Shown here: in pieces, positions 28,123 to 37,012 of the stretch | Layout of the letters: each line of letters opens with the position of its first letter | How positions within the stretch are numbered: position 1 is the stretch's first letter | Assembly (NCBI GenBank): GCA_019090895.1 | Contig: JAHRVB010000042.1 | Span: 45,054 to 109,053 of the forward strand | Origin: Kangiellaceae bacterium | Lineage (GTDB): Bacteria; Pseudomonadota; Gammaproteobacteria; Enterobacterales; Kangiellaceae | Length of the DNA stretch: 64,000 nt | Direction of reading: 5' to 3' | Program-made: the position numbers and the translations under genes | Notes under the pieces: model-generated | The model's database searches: none | The model's input: only the letters and a program-made list of their open reading frames with translations | What the model was told of the DNA's origin: nothing

Positions 28123-30945
28123 ATGTTTAAACGTTCCTTAATAAATAGTGCTATTGCTGCGTCATTATTGCTGGCAGGCCAACAAGTATTAGCTGAAGAA
28201 GAAAAGGCAGAAGAAGAAAAAGCTGTAGAAGCGCAAGATGAGGCAATTATTGAAGTGGTAGGTATTCGTGGCAGCCTGAATAAAGCAATGAGTATTAAAC
28301 GTCTAAGTACACAAATCGTCGACTCGATCGTTGCTGAAGATATCGGGAAATTCCCAGATAATAATGTAATTGAGTCGCTTCAGCGTGTTACTGGGGTACA
28401 AGTCACTGGTCGAGGAGGTGGTGAGGCGAGTACTGTTTCAATTCGTGGCCTAGTCGACGTACATACAACAGTCAATGGCCGAGACGTATTTACTGGGGCT
28501 GGTCGTGCAGTCGCGTTGCAAGATATCCCTGCGAGTTTATTGTCGACGGTTAATGTTTATAAAACTCGATCGGCTTCACAAGTCGAGCGCGGTATAGCGG
28601 GCTCAATAAATATTGAAACTCATCGTCCATTTAATTTCGAAGGCTCAGAATTTGTAATGGCTGGTCGTGGTATTTATGCTGACCAATCTGAAGAGATCGA
28701 TCCAAATGTTAGTATGCTAGCAAGTAATCGATGGGATACTGACATCGGAGAAATAGGAGCGTTGGTAAACATCTCCTACGTGGAAACTAATTATAGAGAT
28801 GATGATTTAGTAGCGGGTGCTGCATTTCCATTTTTTACCGCAAATCCACCTGGAAGCTTTCAACCGTATAGAATCATGAATTTCGGAGCCGCTTCTGCCT
28901 ATTGGCAGCCTGGGTTGACTAATGGTTTATCCAGCGAAGCTGGTGCAACTTTGCCTGTCGAAGACTCAGATGTTGATTATTTGTTAGCGCGAGATGCTGT
29001 ATTTGGTCGTGTTTATGAAGCTAACCGCGAACGGCCGGCATTTAATTTGTCTTTACAATGGGCACCAAGTGAAAACTTAGAACTACTAGGTGAGGTTTTT
29101 TACACCGGTTATCGTAATGAACAGCAAACAACAATGTGGTTTACCAACACTTTTGAAGAGGATGGAAATGATGGCAATTTGCGAATTGATACTCCAACAG
29201 TGTATGAAGGAACCAATTTAGTTCGAGAGAGACAAGTCTATGAACCTAACGGGTTTCAAAGTGGCGACGGCTCCACAGGTAAAACTGACAGTTTCTTATA
29301 TGCTTTAGGTGCAACCTGGACACCAACAGAGGACCTAACTGTTAAAACCGAAGTTCTATATCAAAAAAGTGAATTTGAAACTGAGTTCTTTGCGATGCGC
29401 TTTGATCGCAAGGCCTATGGTTTAGATATTGACTTTAATGAGAATGACGGTATGCCCGGTGTTGAATTTTGGGATGACCCTACCACAAGTGTCGATGAAT
29501 CTGATATGGCCGAAGCAGCCAATTGGAACAGTGGTACAGTCTACGACAATGGTGGTGGTAATGATGGCGATGCATTGACCTTTACCTTTGATGCAGAGTG
29601 GATTGTTGATTCCAATTACATAGAAAGCATCAAGTTTGGTGGTAAACATGAAAAACGTGGTGCTTCAAACTATACTCGAGAACAAAATGCTACTGTTGTA
29701 ATGTCATTAGAATACATGGCAGATGCGTTAGTAGCCGCTGGTGCGTCAGGAGACGGTACCGGTTTTATTTATCAAATCGATAATTACATGGATGGTCGAG
29801 CAGATGTGTTTGATAGCTATATCGCTGCTAATGGGCTATATCTTATCAACAATGCTGAAGCCGTTCATCAGGTTTATGGGTATGCGCGTAATGCCACCCA
29901 AAAGACTTTCGATATTGAAGAAACTTCGGTCGCCCTGTACGCGACTACCCATTACAAAATTGGTGATAATATTACTGGCGAAATAGGCGTTAGATATGTA
30001 GATTATTCACAAGATATGCAGTTCTGGGACTTAAACGATAATTATGATACCGCTGAAGGTGGCGCTACAGAAGTTCTGCCGAGTTTTGTAGCCAACTGGA
30101 ATATCACCGATGATTTGTTGGGGCGAATTGCTTATACAGAAACTTTACGTATGCCCGAATTTGATCAGTTAAATGCGTTGCAGTTCTGGGGTGACCCGCT
30201 GACTGATGGCGTATCTTATGGAACTGGTACCGGTGGTAATCCTGATCTTGAGCCGACCCACTCAAAGAACTTTGATTTATCTTTAGAATGGTATTTTGCG
30301 AAAGGGAGTTCGTTGTACGGAGCATTTTTTAAACGAGAAATTGACGGTCTAGTGATAGGCGGTTCCAAAGTTGTTAGACGATTCGGCGATGATGGTGTTG
30401 AACGTGATTATATCCTAAGTGCACCGGTAAACGCATCTGATGGAGAACTATCAGGACTTGAAGTTGGCTTTCTTTATTTCCCCACGGATTTACCAGAAGC
30501 TTTAGACGGGTTAGGAATTCAAGCGAGTTTTACTCAACTTGATTCTGAGCAGACAACAATCGATTTTAACGAAGATGGTACCGTGGCTAACGTTGTTAAT
30601 TCAAAAATGTCTGGCGTTTCAGATTCTTCCTATAGTGTTGTGGGAATCTACGAACAAGAAACTTTCGATTTGCGTCTTTCGTACGTCTGGCGTGAAGAGT
30701 TCTACACAGGAAATGAGGCTTCATTTTTTGCTAACCCTTTGCAATTTTGGAGTCGTCCAGAGCAAAGTTTAGATTTCCAGTTTAATTATGATGTTACAGG
30801 AAATCTAGCGGTGAGTTTTGACGCGACTAATATCTTAGATGATGTTTATCAGAATTATTATGGAGAAGGTAACGAAAACTTGTTTAATTTTGGTAATGCT
30901 ATTTATTCACGAACCTTTGCGCTAGGAGTAAGATACTCGTTCTAG
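28123..30945 (+). CDS. TonB-dependent outer-membrane receptor, carbohydrate type
   Basis: This outer-membrane porin-like receptor probably imports arabino-oligosaccharides. The ATG at 28123 follows GGAG by 6 nt; the longer frame begins at a TTG (28111) just before that site. Signal peptide MFKRSLINSAIAASLLLAGQQVLA, then an acidic linker of EEEKAEEE type and the plug (about residues 45-170) with VVGIRGSL, IGKFPDNNVIESLQRV, VSIRGL and the GSINIETHRP end of the plug. A 22-strand barrel follows, ending in aromatic F (GVRYSF). The class resembles proteobacterial carbohydrate receptors (TIGR01782-like). It follows the lipoprotein GH43 by 100 bp and ends in a strong terminator. Confidence 0.92.
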   Translation: MFKRSLINSAIAASLLLAGQQVLAEEEKAEEEKAVEAQDEAIIEVVGIRGSLNKAMSIKRLSTQIVDSIVAEDIGKFPDNNVIESLQRVTGVQVTGRGGGEASTVSIRGLVDVHTTVNGRDVFTGAGRAVALQDIPASLLSTVNVYKTRSASQVERGIAGSINIETHRPFNFEGSEFVMAGRGIYADQSEEIDPNVSMLASNRWDTDIGEIGALVNISYVETNYRDDDLVAGAAFPFFTANPPGSFQPYRIMNFGAASAYWQPGLTNGLSSEAGATLPVEDSDVDYLLARDAVFGRVYEANRERPAFNLSLQWAPSENLELLGEVFYTGYRNEQQTTMWFTNTFEEDGNDGNLRIDTPTVYEGTNLVRERQVYEPNGFQSGDGSTGKTDSFLYALGATWTPTEDLTVKTEVLYQKSEFETEFFAMRFDRKAYGLDIDFNENDGMPGVEFWDDPTTSVDESDMAEAANWNSGTVYDNGGGNDGDALTFTFDAEWIVDSNYIESIKFGGKHEKRGASNYTREQNATVVMSLEYMADALVAAGASGDGTGFIYQIDNYMDGRADVFDSYIAANGLYLINNAEAVHQVYGYARNATQKTFDIEETSVALYATTHYKIGDNITGEIGVRYVDYSQDMQFWDLNDNYDTAEGGATEVLPSFVANWNITDDLLGRIAYTETLRMPEFDQLNALQFWGDPLTDGVSYGTGTGGNPDLEPTHSKNFDLSLEWYFAKGSSLYGAFFKREIDGLVIGGSKVVRRFGDDGVERDYILSAPVNASDGELSGLEVGFLYFPTDLPEALDGLGIQASFTQLDSEQTTIDFNEDGTVANVVNSKMSGVSDSSYSVVGIYEQETFDLRLSYVWREEFYTGNEASFFANPLQFWSRPEQSLDFQFNYDVTGNLAVSFDATNILDDVYQNYYGEGNENLFNFGNAIYSRTFALGVRYSF

Positions 30946-30975
30946 CTCAGTTTTTAGTTGGTAAATATTAGTTGC

Positions 30976-31003
30976 AAAAAGGTGCCAAATCAGGCACCTT
31001 TTT
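30976..31003 (+). terminator. Rho-independent terminator after the TonB receptor
   Basis: AAAAAGGTGCC and GGCACCTTTTT form an 11-bp stem around a 6-nt loop AAATCA. The symmetry (A tract left, T tract right) would let it work on either strand. It separates the receptor from the lactonase gene. Confidence 0.92.
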
Positions 31004-31046
31004 CAATTCTGGAGACCATTAGTTTATCTAAGCCAATTATATCTGT

Positions 31047-31949
31047 ATGAACAGAATCAGTATTGATCAATTACTTTTTACTTTACCGGTTGGTAATCAG
31101 CTTGGAGAAGGTGTGCAATGGCACGCTGAGAGTCAGTCTATTTGGTGGACTGATATAGAATGCTCGATGCTATATCAATATTGTGTAACTCGTAAAAGTA
31201 CTTCGCATTACCCAATGCCTGATAGGATAGCCAGCTTCGCTTTTGTGGATGGCACGATGCAATTGTTAGTCGCATTAGCAAATAGTCTTGCACTTTATGA
31301 TTTTGATTCTGGATTGTTTGAGCCGCTAGAACTGCCTGGAGAATGGCCAGAAGGCATGCGGTTCAATGATGGACGAGTTGATCGTCAGGGAAGATTTTGG
31401 GTAGGAACTATGAATGAAAAACATGAGGTCGCTTCGCAAGATGGCGGCTTGTATGTTATCGATGGACAGCAGTATGTGCATAAAGCGCTGAGCGATATTC
31501 AGATTTCGAATAGTTTATGTTGGAGTCCTGATGGTTTGAAGATGTATCACGCTGATTCGGTAAAAGGCGTAATCGATCAATATGATTTTGCTCCTACATC
31601 CTGTGAACTATCTAACAAAAGACCATTTGTTAAATCTAAAAAGGGAAATGCTCCAGATGGTGCTGCGGTTGACGCTATGGGGGGGGTATGGGTGGCCCAA
31701 TGGGCTGGCGGTTGCATTGTTCGATATACAGCTTTGGGGGCTTTAAGTCTTGAGGTTAAGCTTCCAGTATCCCAGCCGACCTGTGTAGCAATTGGTGGTC
31801 CTAATATGGATTGGTTAATTGTAACCAGCGCTAAACAAAATCTAACTAATGCGCAATTGCAGGAAGAATCGCTTGCGGGGGCGGTTTTCGTTTATCAGCT
31901 TAATGGAGTGAAAGGCCTGTCAGAATCTCGCTATTTACTCGACAGATAA
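31047..31949 (+). CDS. SMP-30/gluconolactonase-family sugar lactonase, probable L-arabinolactonase
   Basis: This 300-residue cytoplasmic six-bladed propeller should open a sugar lactone, the step between the XylB-like dehydrogenase and the sugar-acid dehydratase of this locus. Expected divalent-metal and substrate residues are present: Glu21 (LGEGVQW), Asn107 (RFNDGR), Asn155 (SNSLCWSPDG) and Asp204 (APDGAAVD). They fall at nearly the same positions as in human SMP-30 and the L-arabinolactonase family. Its separation from the dehydrogenase/dehydratase operon by more than 25 kb is unusual. No strong ribosome site is seen before the ATG. Confidence 0.88.
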   Translation: MNRISIDQLLFTLPVGNQLGEGVQWHAESQSIWWTDIECSMLYQYCVTRKSTSHYPMPDRIASFAFVDGTMQLLVALANSLALYDFDSGLFEPLELPGEWPEGMRFNDGRVDRQGRFWVGTMNEKHEVASQDGGLYVIDGQQYVHKALSDIQISNSLCWSPDGLKMYHADSVKGVIDQYDFAPTSCELSNKRPFVKSKKGNAPDGAAVDAMGGVWVAQWAGGCIVRYTALGALSLEVKLPVSQPTCVAIGGPNMDWLIVTSAKQNLTNAQLQEESLAGAVFVYQLNGVKGLSESRYLLDR

Positions 31950-31980
31950 GCTTTTTATGAGTCTTGTCTGGCAGTATTCA

Positions 31981-32039
31981 ATTTAGAATTTAGAATTTAG
32001 AATTTAGAATTTAGAATTTAGAATTTAGAATTTAGAATT
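31981..32039. repeat. Heptanucleotide tandem repeat, 8.4 copies of ATTTAGA
   Basis: Eight exact ATTTAGA units plus a partial ATT sit between the lactonase and araB. It is noncoding and far shorter in unit than a CRISPR array. Exact identity of all copies suggests recent slippage. Copy number could vary between isolates and shift spacing in the araB upstream region. Confidence 0.95.
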
Positions 32040-32150
32040 CGATATTTAGTTGATTTTATAATCCATAAAAAAATCGATTAATAGTCTATTCACTACTTTA
32101 ACAGCAAAAATCTTTACCTTCTTATTATAATTATTAAATTAAATTTATAT

Positions 32151-32169
32151 TCATACTACAATAACACAA
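32151..32169. promoter_or_regulatory. Candidate GntR operator 1 upstream of araB
   Basis: On the minus strand this reads TTGTGTTATTGTAGTATGA. It shares TTGTGTTATTGTA with the site before the dehydratase (1032-1048) and TTGTAGTATGA with the site at 5-15. It therefore links the isomerase operon, the oxidative operon and the regulator gene. Confidence 0.5.
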
Positions 32170-32178
32170 AATAAATGT

Positions 32179-32191
32179 TATTATCATACTA
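32179..32191. promoter_or_regulatory. Candidate GntR operator 2 upstream of araB
   Basis: TATTAT-C-ATACTA, or TAGTAT-G-ATAATA on the minus strand, matches the palindrome in five of six pairs. It is centred 33 bp from operator 1, about three helical turns, which would place two bound dimers on the same face of the DNA. Confidence 0.5.
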
Positions 32192-32263
32192 TGAAACGTG
32201 ATTTGAAGAACACGATTTCAATATTTCACCCGTGCTTCACGTAGGCAATAGAAAGGTATTTAA

Positions 32264-33931
32264 ATGACTTGTTATGTATTGGGCCTAGATTATGGTTCGG
32301 ACTCTGTACGTGCGCTGTTAGTTGACAGTAAAACGGGTGCTGAAGTCGCGACCAGTGTTGAGTACTTTCCCCGCTGGAGAAAAGGACTGTTTTGTGAACC
32401 GGAGAAAGATCAATTCCGACAGCACCCTCTGGATTACATTGAAAGTTTAGAAAATGTTATTCAGCAATTATGGACCCAAGCACCTCAAGGTGCGTCGAGC
32501 AGAGTAAAAGGTATAAGCTTTGATACCACTGGGTCTACTCCTATTGCTGTTGATGAAAATGGTATCGCGCTTGCACTTAAAAAAGGGTTCACGACTAATC
32601 CTAATGCAATGTTTGTTCTTTGGAAAGATCATAGTGCGATTAAAGAAGCTCAACAAATAACAGAAGCTGCGAATATTGCATCGGAAAACTACTTAAAATA
32701 TGAGGGTGGAATTTATTCTTCTGAATGGTTCTGGGCAAAAGTTCTTTTTATTCTACGCCAAGATATCGAAGTAAAAAATGCGGCTTACTGTTGGGTTGAG
32801 CACTGTGATTGGATGTCCGCTTTGTTAACCGATACAAGTCATCCTGATAAGTTTCGAGCAAGTCGATGTGCAGCCGGCCACAAGTTAATGTGGCATGAAA
32901 GTTGGGAAGGTTATCCACCAAATGATTTCTTTACTGGAATCGATCCACTATTGGATGGGCTAAGAGATCGCTTGCCGCCAGAGACGTTTACCGCTGATCA
33001 AGTCTGCGGTAAGTTGTCGAAAGAATGGGCCGGTAAACTGGGATTGTCAACAGACGTAATCGTTAGTTTTAGTGCATTCGATTGTCACGCAGGAGCTGTC
33101 GCCGCAAATGTAAAACCAGGTGTGTTAACTAAGGTTATGGGGACTTCTACCTGTGATATAACAGTGGCAAGTCATGAAGATATCGGTGACAAATGTATTC
33201 GGGGAATTTGTGGACAGGTTGATGGTTCAGTCGTGCCGGGTGTCGTTGGTCTCGAAGCTGGTCAATCAGCTTTTGGAGATTTATATGCTTGGTTTAGAGA
33301 TTTAATTAGTTGGCCAATTAATCAAATTGAAACGGTTAACTTATTAGATCATGAAACAAAGTTACAGTTGATTAGCCACCTAGAACAACAAACTCTTATT
33401 AAGCTTGGTGAATCAGCTGAAAAACTACCAATCACTGAAACTGGTATTACTGCGCTCGACTGGGTCAACGGTAGACGGACACCCGATGCGGATCAGTCCG
33501 TTTCGATGGCTATTACCGGACTAAAAATGGGAAGTCAGGCACCGCAAATTTATAGGGGTCTCGTTGAGGCAACAGCCTTTGGAGCGAAAGCCATTATAGA
33601 GCGGTTCGAAAACGAAGGTATTAATATTGAACGTGTCGTTACTATCGGTGGAATATCCAAAAAATCAGACTTCATTATGCAAACCTGCGCTGATGTTTGG
33701 GGATGTTCAATTGATGTTTTAGAGAGCGAACAAAGTTGTGCATTAGGTGCTGCAATTTATGCTGCTGTTGCAGCAGGTTTGTATCCAAGCGTAAAAGCTG
33801 CTCAACAAGTAATGGCATCACCCGTTGAAAAAACATACCTATCTAATCCAGAAAACGTGGCCAGATATCGACCTTTGTATCAGCAATATCAGGCGCTCGC
33901 TACTTTTGTTGACGGAGGTAAACTATCATGA
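32264..33931 (+). CDS. araB: L-ribulokinase
   Basis: This 555-residue FGGY-family kinase phosphorylates L-ribulose to L-ribulose 5-phosphate. Landmarks are the N-terminal LGLDYGSDSVRALLVD phosphate-binding strand, FDTTGSTP, SAFDCHAGAVAA, MGTSTCDI and the C-terminal TIGGISKKS and CALGAAIYAA. Length and the DYGSDSVR start fit AraB rather than xylulokinase. AAAGG precedes the ATG. It overlaps araD by 4 bp (ATGA), so translation is coupled. The gene order is araB-araD-araA. Confidence 0.96.
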   Translation: MTCYVLGLDYGSDSVRALLVDSKTGAEVATSVEYFPRWRKGLFCEPEKDQFRQHPLDYIESLENVIQQLWTQAPQGASSRVKGISFDTTGSTPIAVDENGIALALKKGFTTNPNAMFVLWKDHSAIKEAQQITEAANIASENYLKYEGGIYSSEWFWAKVLFILRQDIEVKNAAYCWVEHCDWMSALLTDTSHPDKFRASRCAAGHKLMWHESWEGYPPNDFFTGIDPLLDGLRDRLPPETFTADQVCGKLSKEWAGKLGLSTDVIVSFSAFDCHAGAVAANVKPGVLTKVMGTSTCDITVASHEDIGDKCIRGICGQVDGSVVPGVVGLEAGQSAFGDLYAWFRDLISWPINQIETVNLLDHETKLQLISHLEQQTLIKLGESAEKLPITETGITALDWVNGRRTPDADQSVSMAITGLKMGSQAPQIYRGLVEATAFGAKAIIERFENEGINIERVVTIGGISKKSDFIMQTCADVWGCSIDVLESEQSCALGAAIYAAVAAGLYPSVKAAQQVMASPVEKTYLSNPENVARYRPLYQQYQALATFVDGGKLS

Positions 33932-34632
33932 GTTATGTCGAGTTAAAACGCGAAGTTTATGAAGCCAACATGGAATTAGATAATCGTAAACTGGTTACTT
34001 ATACTTTCGGCAATGTTTCACAAGTTGATCGAACGAAAGGTGTCGTCGCTATCAAACCAAGTGGTGTGCCATATGACACTTTATCGGTAGACGATATTGT
34101 CATTGTTGATCTTGAGAATAAACCTGTAGATGGGACTCTCAATCCATCCTCAGATACTAAGACCCATACATATTTGTATCGCCAATGGGAATCTGTTGGA
34201 GGAATTACTCATACTCATTCGACCTATGCTACTGCTTGGGCTCAAGCGCAACTAGCGATTCCGTGTTATGGCACCACCCATGCCGATTATGTTTATGGCG
34301 AAATTCCGTGTGCATCGGTAATGAGTGATGAGCGTATCAATAAAGATTATGAAGATGAAACGGGTGGTCAAATTATTGAGTGCCTTGATCACCGAGACCC
34401 TATCGAGTCACCGATGGTAATTGTTGCGGGACATGCTCCTTTTACATGGGGGAGAGATGCAGCAAAATCGGTGTATCACGCCGTGTTATTAGAAGAGATA
34501 GCTAAAATGGCATACCTCACTAAAACAATAAATTCAGCGGTTGCCCCGTTGAAGCAGGGTTTGGTTGATAAGCATTATTTACGCAAAAACGGTAAGAACG
34601 CTTATTACGGGCAAAAAAGAATAGTTAAGTAA
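33928..34632 (+). CDS. araD: L-ribulose-5-phosphate 4-epimerase
   Basis: This 234-residue class II aldolase-fold epimerase converts L-ribulose 5-phosphate to D-xylulose 5-phosphate for the pentose phosphate pathway. The zinc histidines are His95 and His97 (THTHS) and His169 (AGHAPF); Asp76 (SSDTKTH) and Asp120 (HADYVYG) match catalytic positions of E. coli AraD. It overlaps the end of araB by 4 bp and is followed by araA after 46 bp. Confidence 0.96.
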   Translation: MSYVELKREVYEANMELDNRKLVTYTFGNVSQVDRTKGVVAIKPSGVPYDTLSVDDIVIVDLENKPVDGTLNPSSDTKTHTYLYRQWESVGGITHTHSTYATAWAQAQLAIPCYGTTHADYVYGEIPCASVMSDERINKDYEDETGGQIIECLDHRDPIESPMVIVAGHAPFTWGRDAAKSVYHAVLLEEIAKMAYLTKTINSAVAPLKQGLVDKHYLRKNGKNAYYGQKRIVK

Positions 34633-34678
34633 ACACAAACAATTAATTACTAAAAATTGCTATTAGTCGAGAGAAAAT

Positions 34679-36181
34679 ATGAAATTATTCGGTCAAAAAC
34701 AAGTTTGGTTCGTTACCGGTTCTCAGGAATTGTACGGACCAAATGTTTTGCAGCAAGTTGCAAAAGATAGTGCGGAAATCGTTTCTGGCTTCCAACAGTC
34801 AGATCTTATTGGTATTGACGTTGTCTATAAACCGACAGTGAAATCAGCAAAAGAAATTCATGCAGTTTGCCAAGCGGCAAATACTGATAATAATTGCGTT
34901 GGCATTATTATGTGGATGCATACCTTTTCTCCTTCAAAAATGTGGATTGCCGGTCTAAATGAATTGCATAAACCATTCATGCATTTGCATACTCAATTTA
35001 ATGCGGCTTTGCCTTGGAGTGAAATTGATATGGATTATATGAATACTCATCAGAGTGCCCATGGTTGTCGAGAATTCGGATTTATTGGAACAAGAATGCG
35101 GAAAGAGCGTAAAGTCGTTGTTGGTTATTGGGCTGCTGCTAATGTGCAAGTTGAAGTTGATGATTGGTGTCGCGCTGCTGTCGGTTGGAATGAAAGTCAA
35201 AATCTAAGAGTTGTCCGTTTTGGCGATAATATGCGTGATGTGGCGGTAACAGAAGGGAACAAAGTGTCCGCTCAAATTCAGTTTGGATATCAAGTTCACG
35301 CGTACGGATTGGGCGATTTAACGTCAGTCGTTAATGGGATTTCTGATTCGGAAGTTAATTCACAAATCGATTGTTATGCTAATGATTATCAAATTGCAGA
35401 ATCCCTGTTTAAGGATGAATACCAGCTAAAAATGTTGCAAAATGAAGCTCGTCTTGAATTGGGTATGAGCAAATTTATGCAGGATGGTGAGTTTGGTGCA
35501 TTCACTAATTGTTTCGAAAATTTAACGGGTTTAACGGGATTACCTGGGCTAGCTACCCAGCGATTAATGGCAAATGGTTATGGATATGGCGGTGAGGGGG
35601 ATTGGAAAACATCGGCAATGGTTCGAATTATGAAAGTAATGTCCAAAGGTCGCAGCGGTGGTACTTCGTTTATGGAAGATTACACTTATAATTTCGGATC
35701 TACTGATCAAGTATTAGGTGCTCATATGCTTGAAGTTTGTCCATCTATTGCTGCTGAAAAGCCAGTCTTAGAAGTTCATCGGCATACCATTGGTGTGAAG
35801 TGCGATACAGCTCGATTATTATTTACCGGAAAAGCAGGGCCCGCAATTAATGTGTCGTCTATAGACTTAGGCAATCGTTTTCGTATTATCGTCAATGAAG
35901 TAGATACAGTAACGCCACCTGAAGAGTTACCAAACTTGCCGGTCGCTTCTGCGCTTTGGCAACCTCGGCCTAATCTAGCCGTTGCGGCAGGGGCTTGGAT
36001 TCATGCTGGTGGTGCGCATCATACTGCCTATAGTCAATCTATCACTATTGCAATGATCAGTGATTATGCTGAAATGGCTGGTGTTGAGTTGACCGTTATT
36101 GATGCAGATACCAACATTCGCCAATTTAAAAATGAGCTCCGTCAAAATGCTGCTTTTTATGCACTTTCGCAAGGACTATAA
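34679..36181 (+). CDS. araA: L-arabinose isomerase
   Basis: This 500-residue enzyme converts L-arabinose to L-ribulose using a divalent metal. Family signatures are [12 protein letters not shown] at the N terminus, the [20 protein letters not shown] block, [11 protein letters not shown] with a metal-ligand Glu, LEVHRHTIG and [10 protein letters not shown] with metal-ligand His. Length matches AraA of E. coli. GAGAG precedes the ATG. It is the last gene of the araBDA operon and is followed by a strong terminator. Confidence 0.97.
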   Translation: MKLFGQKQVWFVTGSQELYGPNVLQQVAKDSAEIVSGFQQSDLIGIDVVYKPTVKSAKEIHAVCQAANTDNNCVGIIMWMHTFSPSKMWIAGLNELHKPFMHLHTQFNAALPWSEIDMDYMNTHQSAHGCREFGFIGTRMRKERKVVVGYWAAANVQVEVDDWCRAAVGWNESQNLRVVRFGDNMRDVAVTEGNKVSAQIQFGYQVHAYGLGDLTSVVNGISDSEVNSQIDCYANDYQIAESLFKDEYQLKMLQNEARLELGMSKFMQDGEFGAFTNCFENLTGLTGLPGLATQRLMANGYGYGGEGDWKTSAMVRIMKVMSKGRSGGTSFMEDYTYNFGSTDQVLGAHMLEVCPSIAAEKPVLEVHRHTIGVKCDTARLLFTGKAGPAINVSSIDLGNRFRIIVNEVDTVTPPEELPNLPVASALWQPRPNLAVAAGAWIHAGGAHHTAYSQSITIAMISDYAEMAGVELTVIDADTNIRQFKNELRQNAAFYALSQGL

Positions 36182-36207
36182 GTTCCTTTCTCTCCCCAGA
36201 GATCTTT

Positions 36208-36230
36208 ACCGCCTTCGGGCGGTTTTTTTT
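36208..36230 (+). terminator. Rho-independent terminator after araA
   Basis: ACCGCC-TTCG-GGCGGT has a stable UUCG tetraloop and is followed by eight T residues. It ends the araBDA operon. Confidence 0.95.
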
Positions 36231-36312
36231 GTTTAAATAATGGGTTTGTAAGTTTTATCTACTTATAATAACCCCTAACCTAGAATTATTCTTATAGAAG
36301 AAAGAGACAAAC

Positions 36313-36915
36313 ATGTATTCGAATTTTGATGCGATTATTTTCGATATGGATGGTACATTGGTTGATAGTGGCCGGTTGCATCAAAATGCTTGGATTCTTA
36401 CTTTAAATAAGTATGGAATCCCGATAGAACCCGCGTTGATGCGTTCTTTGGCAGGTGTACCAACTATCGACACAGTGGAATACTTAATAGAACATTTCTC
36501 GTTAGATATTCAATTAGATATGAAGCAGGTTAATGAGTTTAAAGAAGCAATTGTCCGAAAAACGATGAAGCAATATGTAAAACCTACTCGCCTAGCCCAG
36601 TTTGCAGAAGAAAACAAATGCATAAGACCAATGTCGGTTGGTACAGGGGCTTATACAGATGAAGCAATCATACTTCTGAAAACTTGCGGACTATTAAATC
36701 TTATCGATTATGTTGTCGGGGCAGATCAAGTTAAAAAACCTAAACCATCGCCAGAGACTTTCTTACGCTGTGCAGAACTTATGCAGGTAAAGCCTGAGCG
36801 TTGTATTGTATTTGAAGATGCGCAAACAGGCATACAAGCTGCTAAATCAGCAGGAATGTTTGTGGTTGATGTTTTGGATAAATTTCAAATCAAAAATGAC
36901 TACTTTTTAGCTTAG
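36313..36915 (+). CDS. HAD-superfamily sugar-phosphate phosphatase (YqaB-like)
   Basis: This 200-residue hydrolase has a C1-type cap. Motif I is FDMDGTLVDS (nucleophile and acid/base Asp), motif II is SVGTG, the motif III Lys is in VKKPKPSPETF, and motif IV is VFEDAQTG. Its nearest familiar relative is E. coli YqaB, which removes phosphate from fructose 1-phosphate and 6-phosphogluconate; beta-phosphoglucomutases are close cousins. It lies between two terminators and so has its own promoter. Its position next to araBDA suggests relief of toxic pentose-phosphate build-up, but that is speculative. Confidence 0.82.
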   Translation: MYSNFDAIIFDMDGTLVDSGRLHQNAWILTLNKYGIPIEPALMRSLAGVPTIDTVEYLIEHFSLDIQLDMKQVNEFKEAIVRKTMKQYVKPTRLAQFAEENKCIRPMSVGTGAYTDEAIILLKTCGLLNLIDYVVGADQVKKPKPSPETFLRCAELMQVKPERCIVFEDAQTGIQAAKSAGMFVVDVLDKFQIKNDYFLA

Positions 36916-36924
36916 AAATCGTTT

Positions 36925-36955
36925 AAAAAAACCGAGCAAAGTGCTCGGTTTTTTA
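36925..36955. terminator. Bidirectional terminator between the phosphatase and the second TonB receptor
   Basis: An A tract and ACCGAGCA-AAG-TGCTCGGT, followed by a T tract, form a symmetric hairpin. It can end rightward transcription of the phosphatase and leftward transcription of the TonB receptor gene that stops at 37013. Confidence 0.9.
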
Positions 36956-37012
36956 TTCTAGTCAGTTGCTGTGATAATTTATATCACATTACTGTAAATC
37001 CTCAGTTAGGTT

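Larger units (their letters stand above)
31950..32263. other. araB promoter region (314 bp)
   Basis: No gene is seen. The stretch holds an eight-copy heptamer repeat (31981-32039), an AT-rich block with TATAAT at 32126-32131, and two candidate GntR operators (32151-32169, 32179-32191). A ribosome site AAAGG lies just before the araB ATG. Confidence 0.6.

Noticed and set aside
31981..32039. Possible CRISPR array
   Set aside because: The repeat unit is only 7 bp with no spacers, and no cas genes are present. It is a simple tandem repeat.
32264..33931. FGGY kinase as xylulokinase
   Set aside because: Length of 555 residues, the DYGSDSVR start and tight coupling to araD and araA all indicate ribulokinase.
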